A stretch of DNA of 17,456 bases from an uncultured Lachnospiraceae bacterium (lineage in GTDB: Bacteria; Bacillota; Clostridia; Lachnospirales; Lachnospiraceae). The stretch is taken from assembly GCA_937916415.1 (NCBI GenBank), contig CALGGH010000026.1:1-17456 (forward strand). Reading direction: 5' to 3'. The position numbers and the translations under genes are program-made. Each line of letters starts with the position of its first letter. Position 1 is the first letter of the stretch. Positions 1 to 8,055 of the stretch are shown one piece after another. Under the pieces are notes generated by a model. The model ran no database searches and was not told the DNA's origin. It saw nothing but the letters and a program-made list of their open reading frames with translations.

Positions 1-42
1 CCGAGATCTACACTCTTTCCCTACACGACGCTCTTCCGATCT
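1..42 (+). other. Illumina TruSeq P5 adapter remnant
   Basis: The first 42 bases match the 3' part of the TruSeq universal adapter, including the ACACGACGCTCTTCCGATCT end at 23-42. This is library sequence, not genomic DNA. Biological sequence begins at about base 43. The same adapter, reverse-complemented, closes the window at 17432-17456. Confidence 0.98.
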
Positions 43-853
43 GACGAGCAGATTGCAATATATAATCCGAATTCTGTTATGCAGACGATTGAACACGACG
101 ATTATGTCCTACTGGACGGAATCGTCCGCAGCAGAAGCGTTATGAAAATACATCGGCCAAGATGATAACGGATTTGCAAGAACGATCGCTGAACTTGTAG
201 GCCGAATTGATGTAAAGGTGAATACAAAAGGATTCGCCAATGATCTGACCCCATTCAGGGGGAGAGATGATGTTCCGACGCTGATGATCCACCTGGGATA
301 TCTGTCATATGATCCGGACACTTCACGGGTGCATATTCCGAACGAAGAGGTCAGACTGGAGTTTAAGGATCTGCTCAGACGTAAGGATTCCGGCAGAAGA
401 TCGAGAATGTTTGAACTGATAGAAGAGTCAGACAGATTATATATGGATACGATCGGGGGGAATGAAGAAAGAGTAGCGGCAGCGATCGAAAAGATCCGGA
501 ATTCAAACTATGCTCCGACATTCTATAACAATGAACAGGCACTCAGATATGTGATCAAATTTGCTTATATCTCCTGCATAGACAGATATATGAAGGTTGA
601 GGAACTGCCGTCCGGCAAGGGTATAGCCGACGTGGTCTATATTCCCAAAAATATGACTGCCGATCCTGCCATAGTAGTTGAACTGAAGTGGGATAAATCC
701 GGGGGCGCTGCCATCGAACAGATAGAAAAAAAGAATTATCCAGCGGTACTATCCGGATATTCGGGCGATATAGTGCTGGTGGGAATAGAGTATGATTCAA
801 AGAGTAAGAGACACAGCTGCAAAATCAGGCTGACTGAAATTCAGGAGCTGTAG
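43..853 (+). pseudogene. AAA-ATPase-like / PD-(D/E)XK nuclease family protein, 3' part, disrupted
   Basis: This is the C-terminal portion of the AAA-ATPase-like plus PD-(D/E)XK (DUF1703/PDDEXK_9) family, common in Lachnospiraceae and of unknown cellular role. The N-terminal ATPase domain would lie beyond the contig edge. Base 43 opens in frame as DEQIAIYNPNSVMQTIEHDDYV, a piece typical of the family. The frame then shifts around 105-110, where the next frame reads YWTESSAAEAL, and an in-frame TGA follows at 143-145 before KYIGQDDNGFARTIAELVG. From there the frame is open to TAG at 851-853. The family's LIHLGYLSYD and IPNEEVR segments are present. The nuclease-like core shows D (629-631) in GIADVV and E-x-K in VVELKW. 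The GTG at 218 is internal, not the true start. Both lesions are within ~150 bases of the adapter, so low-quality contig-end sequence is as likely as real gene decay. Confidence 0.8.
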
Positions 854-920
854 CAATGCACGCAAAAGAGGCAAATGGCGGATGGTATAAATATGACTTA
901 TTCAGTCTTCAATATGCATC

Positions 921-949
921 TTGCGGGAGAAATAGCGTTATGATATAAT
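921..949 (+). promoter_or_regulatory. Sigma-70/SigA-type promoter for the candidate small RNA
   Basis: TTGCGG (921-926) and a perfect TATAAT (944-949) are separated by 17 bases. Transcription would start near 956-957. No gene begins just downstream. What follows is the hairpin-rich region and terminator ending at 1188, which suggests the promoter drives a non-coding RNA. Confidence 0.65.
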
Positions 950-956
950 TTTCGTA

Positions 957-1188
957 GGGAAATCAAAAATATGCAGTGTACCACCGTGTGGAGTTGGCGC
1001 TCCACACGGCAGGGGAGGTAGCCTGAACCTACCACACGATACAGACTATGTCTGCGGCACACGCAAGAAGTATTGTAGCATATTTCATATATGTTTACAA
1101 ATGCTGTTGCTGTGCACGGGCATTCTGTTATTGCGTCTGATTAAAAGGACGGATATTAGTGTGGAAACATGCTTTTATCCGTCTTTTT
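957..1188 (+). ncRNA. Candidate structured small RNA, unidentified
   Basis: A consensus promoter ends just before this region and a strong terminator ends it, giving a transcript of ~230 nt with no convincing open frame. Visible helices: CCGTGTGGAG/CTCCACACGG (perfect 10-bp stem, 6-base loop, within 983-1009); GGTAG/CTACC (~1017-1033); CAGAC/GTCTG (~1041-1055); a long-range closing helix AAATATGC (967-974) with GCATATTT (1078-1085) that encloses those three hairpins; AATGC (1100-1104) with GCATT (1120-1124); and an outer AATCA (961-965) with TGATT (1138-1142). The layout is a multi-branch junction plus a terminator hairpin. I could not match it to tmRNA, RNase P, 6S, SRP RNA or a riboswitch class from memory. 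It could instead be the leader of the surface protein gene at 1322, but the intervening terminator argues against constitutive read-through. Confidence 0.5.
1143..1188 (+). terminator. Rho-independent terminator
   Basis: The left arm AAAAGGACGGATA (1143-1155) pairs with TATCCGTCTTTTT (1176-1188), with one G-T pair and a ~20-base loop. It ends in a T run. The A run opposite the T run means it could also stop transcription on the other strand. It separates the candidate RNA from the surface protein gene. Confidence 0.8.
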
Positions 1189-1321
1189 GGTTTTCCCTGG
1201 GAGCCGTCATCAAATAACCCGGACAGATTGCGTGGATTTTTTCCTTCGGTGGTGCTACTCAAAAAATATGCGCATAGCGGGTTACGTAAGCACGAAAGTA
1301 CTGTATATGGAGGAAGGGCTT

Positions 1322-4111
1322 ATGAAAAGAAAACATATGATATTTGAGCTTTCAGCTTTAATAATGACATTGGTATTTTCACCAATGATCGAATTCTCCG
1401 TATCAGCCCGGGAAGCAGATAATATATCAGACAGCATTCAGATCGCCGGGGATGTTGGAGAAGATGGGGATATTTTACTGCCGGGAGAACCTGATACAAT
1501 TACTGAAAATGAAAATATAGACGCAGGTATAACAGACGAAATAGCGGACATCGTCCCATCAGACATCTTTTCAGTGGATTCTGCAGTTCCTATTGCCGTT
1601 AATTCAACTTATTCGGGTAATCTGTCAGATGGAGATAAATATTATTCCTTTTCACTTAGTTCCGACGGGGTTATCAGTGTTGATTTTGAACATGAATATG
1701 AAGACAGTTCCGGTGTGTTCTGGGTCATAAATGTATACAATAAAAATGATGTGAACACCAACCTGACAAGATGGGAGTTTATTGGTGATGCGACTGCCCG
1801 TACTACCACGGAATCATTAGGCTTGCCGGCCGGAGATTATATAGCCGAGATAGCAAGATTCCGTAGCTCTTCAAAGAATTACAGCTTCAAAATTAACTAC
1901 AATGCATCATCAAATTGGGAAAAGGAAGCTAACAATACACCAATATCGGCAACACATATTGATTTAAACTCTGAAATGAATGGCTGTCTGCAGTTTGGCG
2001 ATGACATAGACTATTACTTTTTTGAGATATACGATCCGGGGAGAATAAGGGTGGCTTTTGATCATGACTTATTGAATGATTCTCGGGAATATTGGAGAGT
2101 TAAACTGTATAGCTTTAATGATCTGAACAGTACGATTCTGGAAAAAGGTTTTATCGGTAAAGCAACATCTACAGAATACTCGCCTTATGTGGGGCTGCCG
2201 GCTGGTCAATATGTAATTAGTATAGGGAATTTTTGTACATCCCTTACAGATTATTGTATTTACGTAGACTTTCAGGTATCAGGCTATTGGGAAAAAGAAA
2301 AGAACGACAATCTTTCCGGCGCTACGGATTTGAGGGTGAACACTGAAATGAATGGCAGCCTTCAAACCGGTAATGACGTTGACTATTATAAATTCAGTCT
2401 TTCAGGAGATGATGTTATTTCTGTTTCATTCTCACACGATTTTATATCCGACAACCGCTGTTATTGGGTGATGGAACTGTTTGATTACAAAAATGTTAAT
2501 GAGCGTTTGGCGAGTTTTGATTTTATTGGAAATGAGACAAATACCGTTATGAAATCAATTGGAGCCATGTCAGGCGGAATATATATTCTAAAGGTTTCAA
2601 ATTATTGTTACTCGGGTGTTAAATATAGCTTTTGCATTAATTCTGTTTATTCCGACATAAACGTTACCGGTGTGGATCTCAACCTTAATTCGATAAACAT
2701 GACTGTTGGTGAGAATAAAACACTTACCGCCGCAATAATACCATCCAATGCGACAAATAAAAACGTAACTTGGGCGACCTCGGACAAGAGCATTGCAACG
2801 GTAGATGAGAATGGTGAGGTATATGCCGTATCAGCAGGTGAGGCGATGATAACTGTGACGACGGTTGATGGCGGATACACAGCTACAGCCTTGATCACTG
2901 TTGGTGAAGAGGAAACCTCTTCGGATCGTGTTACAGGCCTTGTGATCGAACCGGAAACCATGAACCTGTCAGAAGGTGATATATCAAATCTGACAGCTGT
3001 TGTTTACCCGGTAACAGCGAAGAACAGAAATGTGACCTGGAAGTCATCAAATGAATCCGTAGTGATTGTTGATGCATCAGGTAAGATTTATGCTGTTTCA
3101 GGCGGGACAGCGATTGTATATGCTACGACGGAGGATGGAGGATTTGTCGCATCTGCGTTGATAAAGGTGACAACTGATGCCTCTGAAGTTGTAGCACCAG
3201 TTGCGACGGATGAAACAGATTCAGATTGTTATCTGGCCAGAGGGCAAAAGATAGTGCTGTCAGATTATTTTTCAGAGGACGACATAGCAAAGTTTGTTCC
3301 GTCCAAAAAGGGGATTGTATCAATATCCAAGGGGATACTTACAGGAAAGAAACAGGGAACTGTTGATATAGAGGCGTTTGTAAAGGATGGAAAACAGCTG
3401 CGCTCGATCGGCGTAAGCAGGTTTACCGTTGAAGTACCTAAATTCACCCAGAAATTAAAAGGTACATATGAGGGTGAGGTTGTATATGCAGGCGATTATC
3501 TCTCCGATGCTGATGATCTGGATGTTGAAAGCTGGAAGAGTTCTAAACCAGCTGTGGCCTCAATAGATGAGGATACCGGAAATATTATTGTCCTGAAGAA
3601 GGGAACGACTACGATAACTGCCTTCTTCGGAGAGGGAAAGTATGCCGGAAAGGCCACTGTATCTCTGACGGTCACGATTCCTACACTCAGCAAGAAGTCA
3701 GTAACGATGCTTTCCGGTGCAAATACTACAATTAAGCTGAATAAGGCTGTTGGAACTCCTAAATGGTTTTCATCGGATGAAAGCATAGCTGAGGTTGATG
3801 AAAACGGCGGTATAACAGCTCACAGTGCCGGTAATGTGGATATCATTGCTCAGCTTAACGGAATCGATTACATATGCAGCGTTACGGTTAAACAGCCGAC
3901 GCTCAGCATCAGGAAGGTTACGCTCGCATCCGGGAAAACTAAGAAGATATCTCTTAAGAATACCGGACTTACGAATGTTTTGTGGGAATCTTCGGACGAT
4001 AGTGTCGCATATGTAGAGAACGGGATGATCGTTGCCGTTGCACCCGGGCAGGCGGAAATAACGACCGAAGCCGGTGGATGTACGGAAGCATGCATTGTGA
4101 CCGTAAAATAA
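1322..4111 (+). CDS. Secreted multi-domain surface protein with PPC-like and BIG2 Ig-like repeats
   Basis: Predicted 929-aa exported protein. I start it at ATG 1322, behind GGAGGA (1309-1314). The longer open frame reaching 1169 would run through the terminator and would put the signal peptide inside the protein. Residues 1-29 form a signal peptide ending FSVSA. An acidic linker is followed by three repeats of ~110-120 aa (about 90-194, 198-319, 322-444) with the pattern DxDYYxFxL...GxYxLxVxN of bacterial pre-peptidase C-terminal (PPC)-like beta domains. Two clear BIG2 Ig-like domains follow (about 446-527 and 537-617, with VTWATSD/VTWKSSN and DENGEVYAVSAG-type signatures). Four more diverged Ig-like repeats run to the C-terminus (about 631-929). 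I see no LPXTG sorting motif, SLH domain or C-terminal membrane anchor, so attachment is unclear. Function is probably adhesion or substrate binding, which is inferred from domains only. A related broken gene follows 33 bases later. Confidence 0.88.
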   Translation: MKRKHMIFELSALIMTLVFSPMIEFSVSAREADNISDSIQIAGDVGEDGDILLPGEPDTITENENIDAGITDEIADIVPSDIFSVDSAVPIAVNSTYSGNLSDGDKYYSFSLSSDGVISVDFEHEYEDSSGVFWVINVYNKNDVNTNLTRWEFIGDATARTTTESLGLPAGDYIAEIARFRSSSKNYSFKINYNASSNWEKEANNTPISATHIDLNSEMNGCLQFGDDIDYYFFEIYDPGRIRVAFDHDLLNDSREYWRVKLYSFNDLNSTILEKGFIGKATSTEYSPYVGLPAGQYVISIGNFCTSLTDYCIYVDFQVSGYWEKEKNDNLSGATDLRVNTEMNGSLQTGNDVDYYKFSLSGDDVISVSFSHDFISDNRCYWVMELFDYKNVNERLASFDFIGNETNTVMKSIGAMSGGIYILKVSNYCYSGVKYSFCINSVYSDINVTGVDLNLNSINMTVGENKTLTAAIIPSNATNKNVTWATSDKSIATVDENGEVYAVSAGEAMITVTTVDGGYTATALITVGEEETSSDRVTGLVIEPETMNLSEGDISNLTAVVYPVTAKNRNVTWKSSNESVVIVDASGKIYAVSGGTAIVYATTEDGGFVASALIKVTTDASEVVAPVATDETDSDCYLARGQKIVLSDYFSEDDIAKFVPSKKGIVSISKGILTGKKQGTVDIEAFVKDGKQLRSIGVSRFTVEVPKFTQKLKGTYEGEVVYAGDYLSDADDLDVESWKSSKPAVASIDEDTGNIIVLKKGTTTITAFFGEGKYAGKATVSLTVTIPTLSKKSVTMLSGANTTIKLNKAVGTPKWFSSDESIAEVDENGGITAHSAGNVDIIAQLNGIDYICSVTVKQPTLSIRKVTLASGKTKKISLKNTGLTNVLWESSDDSVAYVENGMIVAVAPGQAEITTEAGGCTEACIVTVK

Positions 4112-4144
4112 AAATGACATACGTGCATTAGTAAAGGAGTTGAG

Positions 4145-5688
4145 ATAAAAAAACGGATTAATGTTATGGTCAGCGGAGTTTTGATGTCGAGTCTTTTGAT
4201 CATGTCCATTCCCGTGAGTGCAATGACTGGGTCTTTAGACGTATCCGAATCGGAAACATATCTGACGGAACCGTTTGTACCAACGGATGAGGAGATTACT
4301 CCGCAGCTGAAACCGGATCAACATACACAAGGTTATGATGCGGAATATGCTGATCCGGATGAGTCGGATAATGCCCTGGTGAATACCATAAGCAGCAACG
4401 GATTTAAGATTAAGGTTACGGAAACGGATATTAAGGCAGACGGAGTATACAATTCCGGAGGATATGGCACTGTCAGATTGTCTGATCCAGAGTATGGACT
4501 GGTTGACAGGAACGGAGAATTCGTCTTTTCCTATCGGTTGACGTGGAACCGGTATGTCTGTTCGGAGGGAATTGTTGCCCAGTTTAATGATGATGGATAT
4601 TTTTATACAAACGGCTTGAGTTTGATGAAAACGGACGGTATTATTATGGGATCAGCTGGTCCGTGACGGAATCAAATCCCAAGGGATGCGTGACGGTTAA
4701 TAACGGGGTGGTTACTACAAAAACGCTTAAAAAGGGGATCACCGAAGGAAAGGCCACGGTTCAGGCAACGTATAACGGCAGGAGCATGACCTATAGCATA
4801 ACCGTAAACGGAAACGTTCCTCAAAACGAGAGCATGATGATTGACGGTAAAAAGACTGCCATTACGGCGACTAAGACGCTGAATCTGAATGTGGGAACGA
4901 AAAAATCCGTCACAATCTCTATTCCCAAGAGCCTGAGAACCCCGTCCGGCAATATTCAGTATACGGTCAGCAGAGTCGGTGTTTGCAACATCGGTGAACC
5001 TGTGTATAATAATGCAGACCGAACCAAAGCGTCAAAAGCCAAAGTTGAAATAACTCCCATGGATGCGGGCGCGGCATACATTTCATGGTATATACAGGAT
5101 GACGCTGGAGAGAGAACATGTGCCGTTGCAAAGGTCATTGTGAAAAAACCGGTTACCGGGATTGAAATTCCGGGATATGATGCGACGCCATTATCACTTA
5201 CAGCCGGGAGCGGTGTGAGGATCGGAATTAATGAGACTGCGGACAATACAGATCCCAAAAGTTTCACATTTTCTGTAAAGGGTAAGGGCATAAAGGTATC
5301 CAGGAGCGGATACGTTTCAGCCATAACTCCCGGAAGTCACGGAACGGTTACGGTTAAAGTTGGAAAGATATCGAAATCAGTGGATGTAAATGTATCGGAT
5401 ACTACAAACTATATCGCACTGAACAAAACATCGGTGAGCGTTAAGATTCCTAAGGCTTCTGCAAAGAAACCAAATACCGTATCATTAAAGCTGTCGGTGC
5501 CGAAGAGAGCATCGGATCAGCCTTCGGTTTACTGGAGCGTCGGCGGGGCACCAAAGGGAATATCAGTCAGCCAGAGCGGTATTGTCTCGGTTGACGGTAC
5601 GGCGAATCCCGGGTGCTACGTGATCGCTGCCGACGCAGGCGGAACAGACGGATATGGCAGGGCTACCTGTGAGATCATGGTTAAATAA
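4145..5688 (+). pseudogene. Secreted WG-repeat/BIG2 Ig-like protein, start codon lost and frameshifted
   Basis: A sister of the preceding surface protein, probably co-transcribed with it. A good site, AGGAG (4135-4139), sits 5 bases before ATA at 4145. If that ATA were ATG the protein would begin MKKRINVMVSGVLMSSLL, a normal signal peptide ending SIPVSA. The first in-frame ATG (4166) cuts into that signal. The first frame contains a WG-like repeat (YGLVDRNGEFVFSY) and stops at 4664-4666. The protein continues in another frame: the join lies around 4611-4618, where GYFYTNG passes into LEFDENGRYYYGISW and then VTESNPKGCVTVNNG. This is best explained by one lost base. The rest holds BIG2-like strands and two more Ig-like repeats, ending CEIMVK at the TAA of 5686-5688, with no anchor motif. 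The GTG at 4663 is not a credible independent start. Two lesions suggest decay, though an assembly error could explain the frameshift. Confidence 0.75.
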
Positions 5689-5734
5689 CTTATAGCTGAC
5701 ATATACGTTTTTGCCAACGGCGGGATATGGAATG

Positions 5735-5823
5735 CCCTCTGTTATCGTGGTATTATTAGTGTTGTTTGGGAAGTGCTGATCGAAGTCGCACTTTCTTAAC
5801 GAACAGGCCGCGATGACAGAGGG
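5735..5823. terminator. Long inverted repeat, possible terminator between convergent genes
   Basis: CCCTCTGTTATCGTGG (5735-5750) and CCGCGATGACAGAGGG (5808-5823) are inverted repeats of 16 bases with two pyrimidine differences that still allow G-T pairs. A second pair lies inside (AAGTGC near 5771, GCACTT near 5788). A short T run (TTTT, 5824-5827) follows the right arm. It lies between the converging surface protein and MocR-type genes. It may be a terminator, or the scar of an element linked to truncation of the MocR gene. Confidence 0.5.
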
Positions 5824-5914
5824 TTTTATGGTACATCAGGGTAGGGATCAAATGCCTTTTAACCCGGACATTAATTTTTTGTGAAGATTGGCAGAAGACC
5901 ATACGGGAATATGC

Positions 5915-7021
5915 TCAGAGATTCTGTATCCGCCCTGCGCGGCGCTTGCGGTGCAGATGCCGCTCAAAGCTTCCGTCGGCGATGTATTCGGCAAGTACAT
6001 ACTGGTCGAAGACGGGCACAGTGCAGGAATAAAAGGAAAGATTTTTATCATATCTGTCCAGCAGCCGGTCGGGCAGGATCATATAGGCGATCCTTATGCC
6101 GGAGGCCATGCTCCTGCTGAAGGTATTCATATAAATGACATGCCCTGCGGTATCCATCTGAAACAGGGTATCTATCGGCTTCATGAAAAATGACAGCTCT
6201 GAGTCAAAGTCATCCTCAACGATGAGACGGTTATTATTATCTGCCCAGGAAAGGTACTCATAGCGTTTGCCGGCTGACGCGGTAACTCCGGTGGGATAAG
6301 AATGAAACGGCGTGACATGCAGTACGTTCGCTTTTGTATCGGCCAATGCTTCCGTGGATATGCCGTCAACAGTCATCGGCAGATGCTCTACTCCGACACC
6401 TGAGGCCAGATATACCTTTTCAATCTTGTTGTATGAGGGATATTCGATACCGAATACAGTATTGCGGCCCAGGAGCTGGACTATGATCCCATAGAGATAT
6501 TCGGAGCCCGAGCCTATCAGTACATTGGCAGGCTGGACCTGCATCCCTCTGAAACGGAACAGGTAGTCGGCTATGGCGTTTCTCAGGACTGCGCATCCGT
6601 ATGCGGGAGATGCCTGAAGCATGATATCGGGATTGTCGGAGAGGATGCGTCTCATGATCCTTGCCATGCCCTTTACGTGGATATCTTCGGTATCCTTGCC
6701 TTCAGCCCTGATCTCCTCCGGCAGATGTTCGATGATATGCGGAACTCCGGCTTTACTGCGGATATTTGCCTGTGATATTTCCAGTTCCGATACATAATAT
6801 CCGCTTCTGGGGCGTGCGTAGATATAGCCCTCTTCTTCGAGGCAGATATACGTGTTTTCCACTGTCATCACGCTTATATCCAGGTGTTCAGCCAGATCCC
6901 TTTTGGACGGAAGTCTTTCACCCGGGGATAAGACCCCGGATGCAATGTCGTTTTTTATGCATTTATACAGAAAAGCAGTTTTGGTTTCGGTACCGCGTTC
7001 ATTTATGTCGTAGGTTAACAT
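5915..7021 (-). CDS. MocR/PdxR-type regulator (GntR wHTH + aminotransferase-like domain), C-terminally truncated
   Basis: 368 aa. Residues ~16-77 are a GntR-type winged helix (GERLPSKRDLAEHLDISVMTV, GYIYARPRSGYYV). Residues ~110-360 are a fold-type I aminotransferase-like domain (IGSGSEYLYGII, EYPSYNKI, LIVEDDFDSEL). MocR proteins usually sense PLP or PLP adducts and regulate B6 or amine metabolism genes. Two features are abnormal. The lysine that forms the PLP aldimine in the usual TFSKSL motif is Arg303 here (TFSRSM; codon complement at 6113-6115). The protein also ends at SFERHLHRKRRAGRIQNL, where family members normally continue for about 90 more residues. I saw no obvious continuation in the other frames of that strand. 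The ATG at 7021 has a weak GGTGA upstream. The gene diverges from the kinase at 7197, its likely target. It may be a decaying gene or a PLP-independent DNA-binding variant. Confidence 0.85.
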   Translation of the reverse strand: MLTYDINERGTETKTAFLYKCIKNDIASGVLSPGERLPSKRDLAEHLDISVMTVENTYICLEEEGYIYARPRSGYYVSELEISQANIRSKAGVPHIIEHLPEEIRAEGKDTEDIHVKGMARIMRRILSDNPDIMLQASPAYGCAVLRNAIADYLFRFRGMQVQPANVLIGSGSEYLYGIIVQLLGRNTVFGIEYPSYNKIEKVYLASGVGVEHLPMTVDGISTEALADTKANVLHVTPFHSYPTGVTASAGKRYEYLSWADNNNRLIVEDDFDSELSFFMKPIDTLFQMDTAGHVIYMNTFSRSMASGIRIAYMILPDRLLDRYDKNLSFYSCTVPVFDQYVLAEYIADGSFERHLHRKRRAGRIQNL

Positions 7022-7100
7022 AATATCACCATATTTGAAAAAGCCGATTAAAAAGCATCTGAGCGCCGATCACAGGATCAGCCTGCTCACTGTCCGCAAC

Positions 7101-7130
7101 TGACATTATATCTCAAACAAGTTTGACATT
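7101..7130. promoter_or_regulatory. Possible MocR operator in the divergent intergenic region
   Basis: TGACATT occurs twice in direct orientation (7101-7107 and 7124-7130), 23 bases apart, about two helical turns. A palindrome CAAAC-AA-GTTTG (7114-7125) lies between them. MocR regulators such as GabR and PdxR are known to bind direct repeats. Promoter-like hexamers overlap the region: TTGACA 7123-7128, TATAAT 7134-7139 and TATTAT 7152-7157 on the plus strand, and TATAAT reading leftward at 7110-7105. None has ideal spacing, so the exact promoters are uncertain. Confidence 0.45.
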
Positions 7131-7196
7131 TTTTATAATATCAGATTGTGCTATTATGTTCAAAGGATAGACTGAAGATCAATTGGAGGGAACCTG

Positions 7197-8027
7197 ATGA
7201 AAAGAATTCTGACGATCCAGGATATAACATGTTTCGGTAAATGCTCTGCTACGATTGCCCTGCCGATCCTGTCGGTGATGGGGATAGAGACAGTGATATT
7301 GCCGACGGCGCTGTTCAGCATGCATACCCTCTTTAAGGATGTGTATAAAAGGGATCTTGCTTATGACATGCAAATTATCGCGGACAGGTGGGAGAGGGAA
7401 GATATTCACTTTGATGCCATCTATACTGCGTATCTCGGCTCCGTGGATGAGACAGAGATCGTTATGGATATGATCCGAAGGTTCAAATGCAGGGACACGC
7501 TTGTTTTTGTCGATCCCGTTATGGGAGATAACGGGCGTTTTTATACCGGATTTGATCGGGAATATGCCCTAAAAACAAGAGAACTGTGCGCCATGGCCGA
7601 TGTTGTGGCTCCGAATGTTACGGAGAGTTGTTTCCTGACGGGATACCCATACAGTAAGTATCAGAATGTCGAGCAGGTTCGGGAGCTTCTGAATGGCCTG
7701 AGAGACCTGGGAATAGCCGGTCCGGTGATCACCGGGATCAATACGGCATCGGACGGGATGGCGGTAGCCGGCTTCACCCCGGAATTCTTTATAAAAGAGT
7801 ATGAAAGGCTCCCCGCTTCATATCACGGCACCGGCGACATTTTTTCTTCAGTGTGCGTCGGATCCATATTGAATGGAAAAAGTCCTGCCGAGGCAGTTGA
7901 TGCTGCCGCTAAATACGTGGCCGAAACCATCAAAGCCACAATGGAGGACGGCGGAGATCCCGGATACGGAGTGGCATTCGAAAAAACACTGCCCCTATTG
8001 AACTCCGGGGTTCATTACAATTATTAG
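7197..8027 (+). CDS. Pyridoxamine/pyridoxal kinase
   Basis: 276-aa ribokinase-fold kinase of the pyridoxamine/pyridoxal kinase family. It phosphorylates B6 vitamers at the 5' hydroxyl with ATP, in the cytosolic PLP salvage pathway. Visible signatures: N-terminal IQDITCFGKCSATIALPIL (substrate pocket); PTALFSMHT (36-44); DPVMGDNGRFY (106-116); APNVTESCFLTGY (138-150, nucleotide region); and the anion hole/catalytic loop YHGTGDIFSS with the expected catalytic Asp214. Length is normal for the family. The start is ATG 7197 behind GGAGGG (7185-7190). The divergent MocR-type gene is a likely regulator of this one. The ThiD-like hydroxymethylpyrimidine kinases are the nearest alternative, but the N-terminal motif and divergent MocR partner favour B6 salvage. 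Confidence 0.88.
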   Translation: MKRILTIQDITCFGKCSATIALPILSVMGIETVILPTALFSMHTLFKDVYKRDLAYDMQIIADRWEREDIHFDAIYTAYLGSVDETEIVMDMIRRFKCRDTLVFVDPVMGDNGRFYTGFDREYALKTRELCAMADVVAPNVTESCFLTGYPYSKYQNVEQVRELLNGLRDLGIAGPVITGINTASDGMAVAGFTPEFFIKEYERLPASYHGTGDIFSSVCVGSILNGKSPAEAVDAAAKYVAETIKATMEDGGDPGYGVAFEKTLPLLNSGVHYNY

Positions 8028-8046
8028 TGCAAATAGGAGAGCTCTT

Positions 8047-8055
8047 TGGTATAAT
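8047..8055 (+). promoter_or_regulatory. Extended -10 promoter of the signalling operon
   Basis: TGGTATAAT (8047-8055) is a perfect TATAAT with the TGn extension, which can make up for the absence of a clear -35 box. The predicted start near 8062 lies at the left edge of the inner inverted repeat, so the transcript would begin directly with the switchable hairpin region. Confidence 0.55.

Noticed and set aside
143..145. TGA at 143-145 as a selenocysteine or recoded codon
   Set aside because: No selenoprotein family fits and a frameshift lies next to it; sequence error or pseudogene is simpler.
218..220. GTG 218 as the start of a complete 211-aa protein
   Set aside because: Family-like sequence continues upstream in the same frame (ARTIAELVGRIDVK), so this is an internal codon of a longer disrupted gene.
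43..853. PD-(D/E)XK protein as part of a defence system
   Set aside because: The fragment matches the common AAA-ATPase-like/DUF1703 family, and no neighbouring defence genes are present.
957..1188. Known riboswitch, tmRNA, 6S or SRP RNA
   Set aside because: None of the conserved core sequences of these classes that I know could be recognised, so it is left as unidentified.
1169..1321. Upstream extension of the surface protein frame to 1169
   Set aside because: It lies inside a terminator hairpin, has no ribosome site, and would bury a clean signal peptide that begins at ATG 1322.
4663..5688. Independent gene starting at GTG 4663
   Set aside because: No ribosome site, and Ig-like sequence (GRYYYGISWS) continues upstream in the same frame; it is the shifted second half of the preceding gene.
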